Source: Sphingomonas sp. SUN039 | Lineage (GTDB): Bacteria; Pseudomonadota; Alphaproteobacteria; Sphingomonadales; Sphingomonadaceae | Length of the DNA stretch: 64,000 nt | NCBI RefSeq assembly: GCF_024758725.1 | Contig: NZ_CP096972.1 | Location: forward strand, 1,594,001-1,658,000 | Direction: 5' to 3' | Part shown: in pieces, positions 8,232-18,046 of the stretch | How positions within the stretch are numbered: the first letter of the stretch is position 1 | Layout: each line of letters begins with the position of its first letter | Notes under the pieces: generated by a model | The model's database searches: none | What the model was told of the DNA's origin: nothing | The model's input: only the letters and a program-made list of their open reading frames with translations | Position numbers and translations under genes: made by a program

Positions 8232-9548
8232 ATGATCGCACGCTATTCCCGCCCCGCCATGGCCGCGCTCTGGAGCGCCGAAAGCCGTTACCGAATCTGG
8301 TTCGAGATCGAGGCGCATGCGCTCGACGCGATGGCCGACCTGGGCGTGGTGCCGCAATCGGCTGCAAAGGCCGTCTGGGACTGGTGGGCGACGAACCCGA
8401 TGATCGACGTTGCTGCTATCGACGCCATCGAAGCGGTGACCAAGCACGATGTCATCGCATTTCTGACCTGGGTTGCCGACCACGTCGGCGATGAGGCCCG
8501 CTTCCTGCATCAGGGGATGACCTCGTCCGACGTGCTCGACACCTGTCTTTCGGTGCAGCTGGCGCGTGCCGCCGACTTGTTGATCGCCGACCTCGACACC
8601 TTGTTGGAGGTGCTCAAGCGGCGCGCATTCGAGCACAAGCTCACCCCGACAATCGGACGCAGCCACGGCATCCACGCCGAGCCGGTCACCTTCGGTCTGA
8701 AACTGGCGCAGGCCCATGCCGAGTTCGCCCGCAACCGCGCCCGCCTCGTCACGGCGCGCGCCGATATTGCGACCTGCGCGATCTCGGGTGCGGTTGGGAC
8801 GTTCGCCAATATCGATCCGCGTGTCGAAGCGCATGTTGCCGCCAAGATGGGTCTAGGCATCGAGCCCGTCTCGACGCAGGTTATTCCCCGCGACCGCCAT
8901 GCGATGTTTTTTGCCACGCTTGGGGTGATCGCCTCCAGCATCGAACGCCTCGCCACCGAAATCCGCCACCTGCAACGCACCGAAGTGCTCGAAGCCGAGG
9001 AATATTTCGCGCCCGGGCAAAAGGGCTCGTCGGCCATGCCGCACAAGCGCAACCCGGTGCTGACCGAAAACCTCACCGGCCTCGCCCGCATGGTCCGCAG
9101 TGCCGTGACGCCCGCGATGGAGAATGTCGCGCTGTGGCACGAGCGCGACATCAGCCATTCGTCGGTCGAACGCTATATCGGTCCCGACGCGACGATCACG
9201 CTCGACTTCGCGCTCGCGCGGCTGACCGGCGTCGTCGACAAGCTGCTCGTCTATCCGGTGCGGATGCAGAAGAACCTCGACCGTATGGGCGGCCTCGTCC
9301 ATTCGCAGCGTGTCCTGCTCGCGCTGACCCAGGCTGGGATGAGCCGCGAGGATGCCTACAAAGCCGTGCAGCGCAACGCGATGCAGGTCTGGGAATCCGA
9401 CGGCGCGCTGTCGCTGATGGAATTGCTCAAGGCCGACGCCGATGTCGCCGCATATCTTTCTGTGGCCGAACTCGAGGACAAGTTCGACCTCGGCTATCAC
9501 TTCGCGCAGGTCGATACGATTTTCGAACGGGTATTCGGGAACGCCTAA
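8232..9548 (+). CDS. purB: adenylosuccinate lyase
   Basis: 438 residues from ATG at 8232. It catalyses two fumarate-releasing steps: SAICAR to AICAR in purine synthesis and adenylosuccinate to AMP. Family hallmarks are the TSSDVLDTCLSVQL segment, the substrate-binding GRSHGIHAEPVTFG loop with catalytic His, and the fumarase/aspartase signature GSSAMPHKRNP near residue 265. Length fits the short bacterial/archaeal class (~430). The upstream frame is open for 18 codons, but homology-like sequence begins at MIARYSRPAMAALWS. Its stop overlaps the end of the convergent collar-domain gene by 4 bp. Confidence 0.95.
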   Translation: MIARYSRPAMAALWSAESRYRIWFEIEAHALDAMADLGVVPQSAAKAVWDWWATNPMIDVAAIDAIEAVTKHDVIAFLTWVADHVGDEARFLHQGMTSSDVLDTCLSVQLARAADLLIADLDTLLEVLKRRAFEHKLTPTIGRSHGIHAEPVTFGLKLAQAHAEFARNRARLVTARADIATCAISGAVGTFANIDPRVEAHVAAKMGLGIEPVSTQVIPRDRHAMFFATLGVIASSIERLATEIRHLQRTEVLEAEEYFAPGQKGSSAMPHKRNPVLTENLTGLARMVRSAVTPAMENVALWHERDISHSSVERYIGPDATITLDFALARLTGVVDKLLVYPVRMQKNLDRMGGLVHSQRVLLALTQAGMSREDAYKAVQRNAMQVWESDGALSLMELLKADADVAAYLSVAELEDKFDLGYHFAQVDTIFERVFGNA

Positions 9549-10417
9549 CGCCCGACGACGCGCTTGCCGCGCAAATCGGGGAGCGCGAAGTCGGTTTTGC
9601 CATCGCCGCCGAAACTCGTGCCGATCAGGGTGAACAGACCCCTGTTATCCTCGATCGGCAGCAGCGATCCGTCGCAGAAGGACCAGCCCTTCGGTGCCTG
9701 AAGTCCGCCATAAGCGATGATCTGGCCCAGCACCGGCTCATTGTCGGGAAAACCGCCGTCACCGCCGCTCATCGGGTACAGTGCGGCTGTCGCGATGAGG
9801 TAGTTGAGGGCGATGCCGGGGACCGCGCCCGCGACCTTCGCGCCGACATCGACTGTCACGCCACCCGCCTGCCCCGCGCCATAGGCCGCCATGCCATTCA
9901 TGTCGGGAAGCATGAAATCGGCCTGACCGTCGCCGCCGAACAGCGTGCCGATCGTCATGAACAGATCGACGTGCGCGCCGATCGACAGCGTCCGGCCGTC
10001 GGCCACCATCCAGCCATCCGGCGCAAAATTTCCTACGAAAGGCACGAGCGCACCGACGGGCGGCGCGCCGACGAGATTGTCGGCAGCGATCAGCCAGGTC
10101 ATTTCGAGCGTGTCGGCGGTCGTCGCCCCGAGATTGGTGCCGCCGACCACCGACCGGTTCGTCAGGTTCGGCAAGTCGAAGTGCTGTTGCCCGTCACCGC
10201 CGAAAGCGGGACCGACCACCGAGAACAGCCCGGTATGGGCGGCGATCGCAAATTGTTGCCCCTGGGCATCGGGCGCGCCGAACGCATCGAGCACCGGTGC
10301 CATTGTCTGGATCATGCCGAGCGTGAATACGGGCGTGGTGTTGCCGGTGCCGCGCCGCGGATAATCGCCCCAGGTGGCGATTAGCGACGTCAGGGCAAGT
10401 GTGGAAGCAGTGGCCAT
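9545..10417 (-). CDS. phage tail collar domain protein (microcystin-dependent-protein-like)
   Basis: 290 residues with three tandem collar-type modules. Each has a 'PDGW/KGWxFCDG...L' half and an 'LFxxIGTxFGGDGxxxFxLPDLxGR' half, seen at about residues 60-95 (FSVVGPAFGGDG, FDLPNL), 140-180 (FMTIGTLFGGDG, FMLPDM) and 250-290 (FTLIGTSFGGDG, FALPDL, ending in GKRVVGR). This fold occurs in T4 short-tail-fibre collars and in stand-alone bacterial proteins called MdpB or microcystin-dependent proteins. No other phage gene is nearby, so it is a bacterial stand-alone copy rather than prophage debris. The N terminus is hydrophobic enough (STLALTSLIAT) to be a weak signal. Role unknown. Confidence 0.82.
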   Translation of the reverse strand: MATASTLALTSLIATWGDYPRRGTGNTTPVFTLGMIQTMAPVLDAFGAPDAQGQQFAIAAHTGLFSVVGPAFGGDGQQHFDLPNLTNRSVVGGTNLGATTADTLEMTWLIAADNLVGAPPVGALVPFVGNFAPDGWMVADGRTLSIGAHVDLFMTIGTLFGGDGQADFMLPDMNGMAAYGAGQAGGVTVDVGAKVAGAVPGIALNYLIATAALYPMSGGDGGFPDNEPVLGQIIAYGGLQAPKGWSFCDGSLLPIEDNRGLFTLIGTSFGGDGKTDFALPDLRGKRVVGR

Positions 10418-10500
10418 GCGCGTGTCTCCGCTTGGGGAAATGTCACGCTAACAGTCGCGGTTCGGAACGGCAACGTGACGATCAGCCTTTCGAGGCGGGA

Positions 10501-11547
10501 CTATGCCCAGACAACCTCACCGGCCTCGGTCAACAGCTTGAGCGTCGTCGCCGCGCCGCATTGCTGCGACCTCGCCCTGGCATTGAAGCTGCCATCCGCG
10601 ACGAATTTGCCCGCCTCATAATGGTTCGAGAAGCTCCACAGATAGGGAGTCGGGACGCCGAGCCGCCGGTAGCCGAAGCCGTTATACGCCTCCAGCCGGT
10701 AGAGCGTGCGTTCGAGCGACCAGTCGGTCGCGCCGGCAAAGCCCATTAGCTTGAGCGCATCGACGGCGCTCGCTTCCCAGTCATAGGGCGCGGTCCAGGC
10801 TTTGGGTCGGCCAGCGGGAACCTGCCGCGTCCGCTGGCTAAGCGGGGCGTCGCCATTGTGGAGGTGGGCGCGGAAATTATAGCTCGCCTCCAGTCCGTGG
10901 ATCAGGCCGATGAAATACCACGGCACGTCGGTAGCGCGCGTCACCGCTTCATAGCGTCGCCGGAACTGGCGCAGCGCCGTGACATGCCAGCGCGCAAGGT
11001 CGCCGCGTTCTGGCCGCAAGGCGGCCGAGGCGAACAGCGCGGCATATTCGTCCTTCAACCCGGCGAAATCGCGGGCGCGGCTGGGGACGCGCTTCTCGTC
11101 GAACGCCTCTGGAATGACATGCTGCGTGGCGTTGACGTCCGCGAGCAACTCGCCCGCGCGGTCGCCGAGTTCGACGTTGCTCGCCTCGGTCCGCTCGATG
11201 ATCGATACCAGCCGCGGCACACCCGCAGCGTAAAGGTCGTCGGCGTTGACCGGCGTAGGCGCAGTCGGATCGGCGGCAGGTTCGAGCGAAAGCGGTGTCG
11301 GCTTCAGGCCGAGGGCCGATACCTGATTTTCCAGCACGGTCATGGCGGCAACGATACCGGCGACATCGACCGGTTTACCCGGTTGCGGCGGCGGTGGCGC
11401 AGGTGTCTTCAGCAGGCCGAGCATGCGCAGCAGCGCCGAGACGGGATCGCGCGCCTGGGCAGCGGCACTCGATCCGGTAGCGACTCCCAGCAGAGCCGCC
11501 GCGCCGGTTTTCAGGATCGTGCGGCGATGCTGCCGAACCCGCTCCAT
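10501..11547 (-). CDS. exported protein with muramidase-like C-terminal domain
   Basis: 348 residues. The N-terminal RTILKTGAAALLGVATGSSAAA after basic residues resembles a Tat/Sec signal (HRRTILK). A Pro-rich linker with PAPPPPQPGKP follows at ~residue 50. The C-terminal ~180 residues contain WYFIGLIHGLEASYNFRAHLHNGD and later YRLEAYNGFGYR and PYLWSFSNHY. These motifs recur in bacterial lysozyme-like/peptidoglycan-binding proteins, with the Glu of HGLEAS as the likely catalytic acid. Peptidoglycan cleavage in the periplasm is therefore a reasonable guess, not proven. The middle region (~100-190) is unassigned. It is in tandem with the collar gene (83 bp gap). Confidence 0.65.
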   Translation of the reverse strand: MERVRQHRRTILKTGAAALLGVATGSSAAAQARDPVSALLRMLGLLKTPAPPPPQPGKPVDVAGIVAAMTVLENQVSALGLKPTPLSLEPAADPTAPTPVNADDLYAAGVPRLVSIIERTEASNVELGDRAGELLADVNATQHVIPEAFDEKRVPSRARDFAGLKDEYAALFASAALRPERGDLARWHVTALRQFRRRYEAVTRATDVPWYFIGLIHGLEASYNFRAHLHNGDAPLSQRTRQVPAGRPKAWTAPYDWEASAVDALKLMGFAGATDWSLERTLYRLEAYNGFGYRRLGVPTPYLWSFSNHYEAGKFVADGSFNARARSQQCGAATTLKLLTEAGEVVWA

Positions 11548-11651
11548 GACGCCCCCTTTCCTTGCCCGGCGAGACTATCACGCCGACGCGGCATTGCCAG
11601 ATCGAACGGGCATGGATTGCATAAACTGCATTCGAGATTGAAATCGTTGCG

Positions 11652-11709
11652 GTTGTAATACAACACTGAATTACTAGGTATTGCCGCGTTGCAGCATAAG
11701 GTTTGCAAC
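11652..11709. promoter_or_regulatory. palindromes ahead of the miniprotein gene
   Basis: A perfect 13-base palindrome GTTGTAATACAAC (11652-11664) and a second inverted repeat GTTGCA...TGCAAC (11688-11693 and 11704-11709) lie in the AT-richer 199-bp gap upstream of the 26-residue gene. Both could be operators; the regulator is unknown. Confidence 0.4.
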
Positions 11710-11746
11710 TGGGGGCCGGCCTCTTCCGGATAACAGGAGACTGCAG

Positions 11747-11827
11747 GTGCAGAATTTCGAATTGGCGGTTTTCACCGTCGCTGCGATCCTCGCCCAGGTC
11801 CTGCTCGCGACGGCGATCGTCGCTTAA
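11747..11827 (+). CDS. 26-residue membrane miniprotein
   Basis: GTG start at 11747 with an ideal AGGAG (11735-11739) seven bases upstream, stop TAA at 11825-11827. The peptide begins with a short polar segment (MQNFE) and then is one hydrophobic helix of about 20 residues rich in A, V, L and I (LAVFTVAAILAQVLLATAIVA). A single-pass membrane miniprotein is the simplest reading. Palindromic sequences lie upstream and a small GC-rich hairpin (CGGGCGAACCGCCCG, just downstream) follows, so it has the architecture of its own transcription unit. No family was recognised. It is intergenic between the muramidase-like gene and dnaJ, and the strand is opposite to both. Confidence 0.55.
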   Translation: MQNFELAVFTVAAILAQVLLATAIVA

Positions 11828-11894
11828 GTAAGACCCGGGCGAACCGCCCGCCCCGCGCGTAACCGCCCGGGGTGGGCGGACAGCTCGCTCCTCC

Positions 11895-13016
11895 TCACAC
11901 GATATCGTCGAACACCGCGCGCAACTTGTCGAAGAAGCCCGTCGACTTCGGGCATTCCTCGCCGGTTTCGGTTTCGCGGAAGGATTCGAGCAGCTCGCGC
12001 TGCTTCGCGGTCAGCCGCGTCGGGGTTTCGACCTCGATCTGGACCACGAGATCGCCCTGCCCGCGCGCGTTGAGCACCGGCATCCCTGCCCCGCGCTGAC
12101 GCAATTGCTTGCCCGACTGGATGCCCGCCGGGATGCGGATCTCGTGGCGGGTCTGGTCGAGCCCCGGTATCTCGATGCTGCCGCCGAGCGCCGCCGTCGT
12201 GAAGCTGATCGGCGCGCGACAGAACAGGGTCGTCCCCTCGCGTTCGAAGATCGCGTGGCGCTTCACATGCAGGAAAATGTAAAGGTCGCCCGCCGGTGCG
12301 CCGCGCGCGCCCGCCTCGCCTTCGCCCGACAGGCGGATGCGCGTGCCCTCGTCGACGCCTGCCGGAATGTTGACCGACAGCGTCTTGGCCTTGTCGACGC
12401 GGCCCTCGCCGCGACAGGACGGGCACGGGTCGGCAATGACCTGCCCCGCGCCGTGACACGCGGGACACGTCCGCTCGACGACGAAAAATCCCTGTTGCGC
12501 GCGGACTTTGCCGTGCCCGCCGCAGGTGCCGCATTGCTTTGCCGAGGTGCCGGGCTTGGCTCCCGAACCGCCACACGGCCCGCACTGGGTGGAAACTTCG
12601 ACGCTGACTTCGGTGGCTTTGCCGTGGAACGCGTCCTCGAGCGTGATTTCGAGGTCGTAGCGCAGGTCCGCCCCGCGTTGCGGTCCGCGCTGGCGACCGC
12701 CGCGTCCCCCGCCCATGAACTCGCCGAAAATATTGTCGAAAATGTCCGAGAAGCCCTCGAACCCCTGCCCCTGCCCGCCACCGCCGCCATTCTGGAACGC
12801 GGCATGGCCGAACCGGTCGTAGGCGGCGCGCTTTTGCGGGTCTTTCAGGCAGTCGTACGCTTCAGAGATCGCCTTGAACTTCGATTCGGACTCATGACAG
12901 CCGGGATTCTTGTCCGGATGGAATTTCATCGCGAGCTTGCGATAGGACGATTTGATCGTCCCGTCGTCGGCGGTCCGTTCGACCTCCAGCAGCTCGTAAT
13001 AGTCGGTGTCAGCCAC
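11895..13016 (-). CDS. dnaJ: chaperone DnaJ (Hsp40)
   Basis: 373 residues from a GTG start. The J-domain (1-70) has the HPD motif in [11 protein letters not shown] Gly/Phe-rich region (~78-115) follows, then four CxxCxGxG zinc repeats ([32 protein letters not shown]) and the C-terminal substrate-binding beta domains. It stimulates DnaK ATPase and delivers unfolded substrates. It lies 74 bp downstream of dnaK on the same strand; a perfect 14-bp hairpin in the gap may lower dnaJ expression or mark an mRNA processing site. Length is standard. Confidence 0.96.
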   Translation of the reverse strand: MADTDYYELLEVERTADDGTIKSSYRKLAMKFHPDKNPGCHESESKFKAISEAYDCLKDPQKRAAYDRFGHAAFQNGGGGGQGQGFEGFSDIFDNIFGEFMGGGRGGRQRGPQRGADLRYDLEITLEDAFHGKATEVSVEVSTQCGPCGGSGAKPGTSAKQCGTCGGHGKVRAQQGFFVVERTCPACHGAGQVIADPCPSCRGEGRVDKAKTLSVNIPAGVDEGTRIRLSGEGEAGARGAPAGDLYIFLHVKRHAIFEREGTTLFCRAPISFTTAALGGSIEIPGLDQTRHEIRIPAGIQSGKQLRQRGAGMPVLNARGQGDLVVQIEVETPTRLTAKQRELLESFRETETGEECPKSTGFFDKLRAVFDDIV

Positions 13017-13033
13017 TGCCGCCCCTCACACGC

Positions 13034-13065
13034 TTTGACTGCCCGGCACAGGCCGGGCAGTCAAA
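13034..13065 (-). terminator. 14-bp perfect hairpin between dnaK and dnaJ
   Basis: Arms TTTGACTGCCCGGC and GCCGGGCAGTCAAA with a 4-base loop. No clear U-run follows in the dnaK-to-dnaJ direction, so it is better seen as an attenuator, RNA-stability or processing element than as a full terminator. Confidence 0.5.
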
Positions 13066-13090
13066 GGTCACAAAAGTCACACCTGAACGA

Positions 13091-15007
<1,917 letters not shown>

Positions 15008-15076
15008 ATCCGTGTCTTGCCCTGCATGTTGGTGGGACGGCGAGACGCCGAGCCCGGTTGAAGAGGTTCAGGGGCG

Positions 15077-15104
15077 ATATAGGTGCCGATTCCCTTGCCG
15101 CAAG
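15077..15104 (-). promoter_or_regulatory. sigma-32 (RpoH) heat-shock promoter of dnaK
   Basis: Minus strand CTTG (15104-15101), 17 bases, CCTATAT (15083-15077). This fits the alphaproteobacterial RpoH pattern CTTG-N17-CYTATnT and lies ~70 bp upstream of the dnaK ATG, as expected for a heat-shock operon. Confidence 0.6.
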
Positions 15105-15153
15105 AAGCGGTGGACCCTAGCTATCGTGCCGAACAGCGACGAAAGGGTTCTGA

Positions 15154-15594
15154 ATGCGTGCTTTAGGATTGATCGGAGCCGTTTCGGCGATTGCGCTGGC
15201 CGGGTGCGCCGCCAAGCCGACCGAACCGACGGTCGCCGATGCCATTGTCCGCATGGCCGCCAATCCCAAGGCGCCGTCTGCGGGTTACTTCACCCTGAAA
15301 GGGGGACCGAAGGACGATACCTTGCTGACCGTCACCTCGCCCGTCGTCATCCGCGTCGAGATGCACGAGAGCATGACCGGCGGCAACATGGCCAGCATGA
15401 AGCCGCTCGACGGCGGGGTTGTCGTACCCGCCAACAGCGATGTGAAATTCGAACCCGGCGGCAAGCACATCATGCTCTACAACATCAATCCGGGCATGAA
15501 GGTCGGCCAGACGATGCGGCTCGATTTCGTCTTCGCCAGCGGCCTGCAATTATCGGCCTATGCCCCGTTGCGCGCGGCCGGATCGGCGGAATAG
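15154..15594 (+). CDS. periplasmic copper chaperone PCu(A)C family
   Basis: 146 residues. The lipoprotein-type signal ends in IALAGCAA (Cys ~17), so it is probably an outer- or inner-membrane lipoprotein. The mature domain has the PCu(A)C (DUF461) copper site H-M...M...H-x-M: MHESMTGGNMASM (~residues 68-81), then GGKHIMLYNI near 108 with His and Met. Such proteins deliver Cu(I) to the CuA centre of cytochrome oxidase or buffer periplasmic copper. It is followed 3 bp later by the HExxH gene, probably co-transcribed, and is divergent from dnaK. Confidence 0.88.
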   Translation: MRALGLIGAVSAIALAGCAAKPTEPTVADAIVRMAANPKAPSAGYFTLKGGPKDDTLLTVTSPVVIRVEMHESMTGGNMASMKPLDGGVVVPANSDVKFEPGGKHIMLYNINPGMKVGQTMRLDFVFASGLQLSAYAPLRAAGSAE

Positions 15595-15597
15595 CGC

Positions 15598-16056
15598 ATG
15601 GACGGACGGCCGCTGACGCCGTCGGAAGTAGCGCTGGCACGGTCGATGTTCGGCGATGCGATCGACTATGTGCCGGTGCGGGTCCACCGGCGCAAATGGG
15701 CGTTTTTTCAGCCGCGCAATGTCGTGATGGCCCCCGACGGGCATATCTGGTTCCATCCCGCCGACAGCCGGTACAGCGCGGATTTCTGCGGTTGTGCACC
15801 GGATATGCAGGGGCTGTTCCTGCACGAGATGACGCATGTCTGGCAGCGGCAGCAGGGGATTTACCTGCCCCTCCGACGGCACGCATTCTGTCGCTACGGC
15901 TATGTGCTGAAACCCGGCCAGCGGTTCGGACGCTACGGGCTGGAGCAGCAAGCCGAAATCGTGCGTCACGCCTTTTTGATTCGCGAAGGGCGCACCGTTC
16001 CCGGCGCGCCCCCGCTAGATCAGTACAGGTCGGTTCTGCCGTTCCTCGGCAGCTAG
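15598..16056 (+). CDS. HExxH-containing 'vgr-related' protein
   Basis: 152 residues, no signal peptide. A zinc-protease-like LFLHEMTHVWQRQQG motif sits near residue 75. The environment resembles the DUF4157-type metallopeptidase domain, including an RYGLEQQAEIVRHAF segment 40 residues later that could give the third ligand (Glu in EQQAE). In sphingomonad annotations such proteins are called vgr-related, but no VgrG fold is evident. It begins 3 bp after the PCu(A)C gene, implying co-expression. Enzyme activity is inferred from the motif only; the substrate is unknown. Confidence 0.65.
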   Translation: MDGRPLTPSEVALARSMFGDAIDYVPVRVHRRKWAFFQPRNVVMAPDGHIWFHPADSRYSADFCGCAPDMQGLFLHEMTHVWQRQQGIYLPLRRHAFCRYGYVLKPGQRFGRYGLEQQAEIVRHAFLIREGRTVPGAPPLDQYRSVLPFLGS

Positions 16057-16062
16057 GACCAA

Positions 16063-16134
16063 GGGACTGTCCCTGCTTGAGGACCGTCCCTCTTCACCTT
16101 GGCAGGAAACAGTCCCCAAGCGGGGACAGTCCCC
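16063..16134. repeat. cluster of GGGAC(T/A)GTCCC-type palindromes
   Basis: Four related GGGAC-GTCCC motifs lie between convergent genes: 16063-16073, 16081-16090, part of 16109-16117, and the perfect GGGGACAGTCCCC at 16122-16134. The last two can pair through the loop AAGC. They probably serve as a terminator or are a dispersed intergenic repeat. Confidence 0.6.
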
Positions 16135-16141
16135 AGCACTG

Positions 16142-17377
16142 TTACTTGACGTAAACCTCGACCCGCCGCGCTTCCGCCGCCGTCACCGTCGCATCGGTCG
16201 CCGCTTCGGGCTTGATGAGTTCGATGGCCGTGTCGGGGATGGTCGCTGCGACCAGCGCCGCCTTCACCGCCTCCGCCCGCTTTTTCGACAGCGCCGCATT
16301 TACTGCCGCATTGCCGGTCGGATCGTTGTAGCCCGACACGCCGAGCGAACTGCCCGCATGGCCGTCGAGATAGGCTTTCACCTTCGCGGCCTCGGCCGCG
16401 AATTCGGGCGCGACATCGGCCTTTCCGGTCGCGAAATACACCTTCACGACGGGCTTTTCGTCGCGCACTTCGGCGACGATCCCGGCACCTTCCGGCACCG
16501 CTGCTTCGACCACCGGTGCCGCGACAGGTGCCGTCTCGGGCGCTGCCGTGGCAACGGCAGCGGGCTTGTGCATGAACAACAGCCAGAGCAGCGCGAGTGC
16601 AAGCAGCCCAAGCGCCAGCCACATGAACATGCGGATTTCCTTGCCGCCGCCACCGTCGCTGAACAGGCTCAGCCTGCGCCCGAGCGGACTCGAATCGCCT
16701 TTCCAGTTCCCGATTGCAGAGGCCGCAACGCCTGCAGCGGCGGCGCCTGCGGCAGTTGCTGCGACGGCGGAGTTTGCGACCGGCGCGGCAGGCTTGGCGG
16801 CGACAACCGGGGCTGCCGCAGCAACGACCGGCGCGGCGGCAAGTGCGGCGAGCGGGGCAGCTGCCTTAGGCGCGGCCGTTTTCGCTGCTGCCTTGGGCGC
16901 GGTGGCCTTGGGCGCTGCTGCCTTTGTAGCCGCTGCCTTGGCGGTAGCAGCCTTCGGCTTGGGCGTTTTGGCCGCAGCCGCTGCGACACCCGCTGCCGCC
17001 GCCAGTCCGGCAGCCGCCGCCACCGGCGCGGCCTTCGCCGCCGTCGCCTTGGCTGCTTTCACGAACAGGCCGTGCATCCCGAACTTGTCCGAGAGCAGGT
17101 AATAGACGGTCACGCGGTTCTTGGTACGGTCGGCCTTCATCCGCTCGCCGACCTCGGCAATCGCGGCATCGAGCACCGCATCGCTATCGGTCAGCCCGCA
17201 TTTCTTCTTGAGGAAGTTGTTGCGGACGCGCGCGAGTTCGACAGGGTCGCTGAACGCCACCAGCGATGAATCGACCTTTTGCAGGGCGATCCCGCAATAG
17301 CGCACGATCCCCGCGATCACGCCGTCATCGGCGTCCGGCGCATATTTCTTGACGTCGCTTGCCCAGTCCTTGGCCAT
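16142..17377 (-). CDS. DUF2853 - Ala/Pro/Lys linker - membrane helix - OmpA-domain fusion protein
   Basis: 411 residues in four parts. Residues 1-~105 are a DUF2853 domain (MAKDWASDVKKYAPDADDG, KCGLTDSDAVLDAAI, VTVYYLLSDKFG). Residues ~110-215 are a low-complexity A/K/P linker of KAA and KPA units. One membrane helix (MFMWLALGLLALALLWLLF) lies near 250-270. A C-terminal OmpA/MotB-type domain follows from ~300, with YFATGKADVAPEF and GYNDPTGN...LSKKRAEAVKAAL providing the Asp and Arg that bind diaminopimelate. The topology suggests a cytoplasmic DUF2853 domain tethered through the membrane to peptidoglycan. It is convergent with the HExxH gene. Function unknown. Confidence 0.8.
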   Translation of the reverse strand: MAKDWASDVKKYAPDADDGVIAGIVRYCGIALQKVDSSLVAFSDPVELARVRNNFLKKKCGLTDSDAVLDAAIAEVGERMKADRTKNRVTVYYLLSDKFGMHGLFVKAAKATAAKAAPVAAAAGLAAAAGVAAAAAKTPKPKAATAKAAATKAAAPKATAPKAAAKTAAPKAAAPLAALAAAPVVAAAAPVVAAKPAAPVANSAVAATAAGAAAAGVAASAIGNWKGDSSPLGRRLSLFSDGGGGKEIRMFMWLALGLLALALLWLLFMHKPAAVATAAPETAPVAAPVVEAAVPEGAGIVAEVRDEKPVVKVYFATGKADVAPEFAAEAAKVKAYLDGHAGSSLGVSGYNDPTGNAAVNAALSKKRAEAVKAALVAATIPDTAIELIKPEAATDATVTAAEARRVEVYVK

Positions 17378-17551
17378 ATCTTCCTCCCCGTCGCCCGCCG
17401 CGTCGCGGCGCAGTCCGACACATTGCTAGCGTATCGATTGCAAAAGGTAAGCCGGAATCATTTCGGGCGTGAATTGCAAACAATGGTGGCACCGTGCGGT
17501 GGCTGGACGCCAGTGCAACGGGCGCTATCGTTGCGGCGAAGGAGTATCGCC

Positions 17552-18004
17552 TTGGACCAGCCGCTTGACACGTTCCGTTCCTCGACCTGGGGCTGGCTGC
17601 GCGGGACGCTCGCGGGCTGGGCAACGCTGGCGCTGTGCCTCGTCGGGATCGGACTGGTCATCGTCCTGATCAAATGGATCGAAAATCTGGCAACGACCTA
17701 CGAGATTTCCGAAGACCGGCTGATCCTCCGCAAGGGCATTTTCGTCAAAAGCATCGACGAGGTCGAACTATACCGGGTGAAGGACGTGCGGCTGGATTTC
17801 ACCCTCATCAACCAATGGGCGAACATCGGCACGATCACGATATCATCGAGCGATGAAACCACCCGCGACGCGCCACTGGTCATCCGCGATGTCGACAATG
17901 CGAACACGCGGCGCGAGAAATTGCGGCGGCTGGTCGAAGCTGCGCGGGTGAAGCGACGGGTGCGTGAACTGGATGTCGGGGGCGAGGGGTTTAGCGAAAA
18001 ATAA
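17552..18004 (+). CDS. PH-domain (DUF304/YdbT-like) membrane protein
   Basis: About 150 residues from TTG at 17552, chosen because GAAGGAG lies 8-9 bases upstream; the open frame continues further 5' without a better start. One hydrophobic segment (LAGWATLALCLVGIGLVIVLI) is followed by the bacterial PH-like motif: YEISEDRLILRKGIFVKSIDEVELYRVKDV, then a NIGTITISSSD strand and a basic C-terminal helix. Bacterial PH domains of this type are membrane-bound and of unclear ligand. It is divergent from the DUF2853-OmpA gene. The stop is followed immediately by the AT-rich island. Confidence 0.75.
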   Translation: MDQPLDTFRSSTWGWLRGTLAGWATLALCLVGIGLVIVLIKWIENLATTYEISEDRLILRKGIFVKSIDEVELYRVKDVRLDFTLINQWANIGTITISSSDETTRDAPLVIRDVDNANTRREKLRRLVEAARVKRRVRELDVGGEGFSEK

Positions 18005-18046
18005 CGAACAAGAGTTCCAGCAATCTCGAAATTTATTGACCAAAAG

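Noticed and set aside
9545-10417. Collar-domain protein as part of a prophage
   Set aside because: No integrase, portal, capsid, terminase or tail gene is near; flanks are purB and an exported muramidase-like gene.
10501-11547. Calling the exported protein a proven lysozyme
   Set aside because: Only short motifs and a possible catalytic Glu support it, so I kept the call as muramidase-like.
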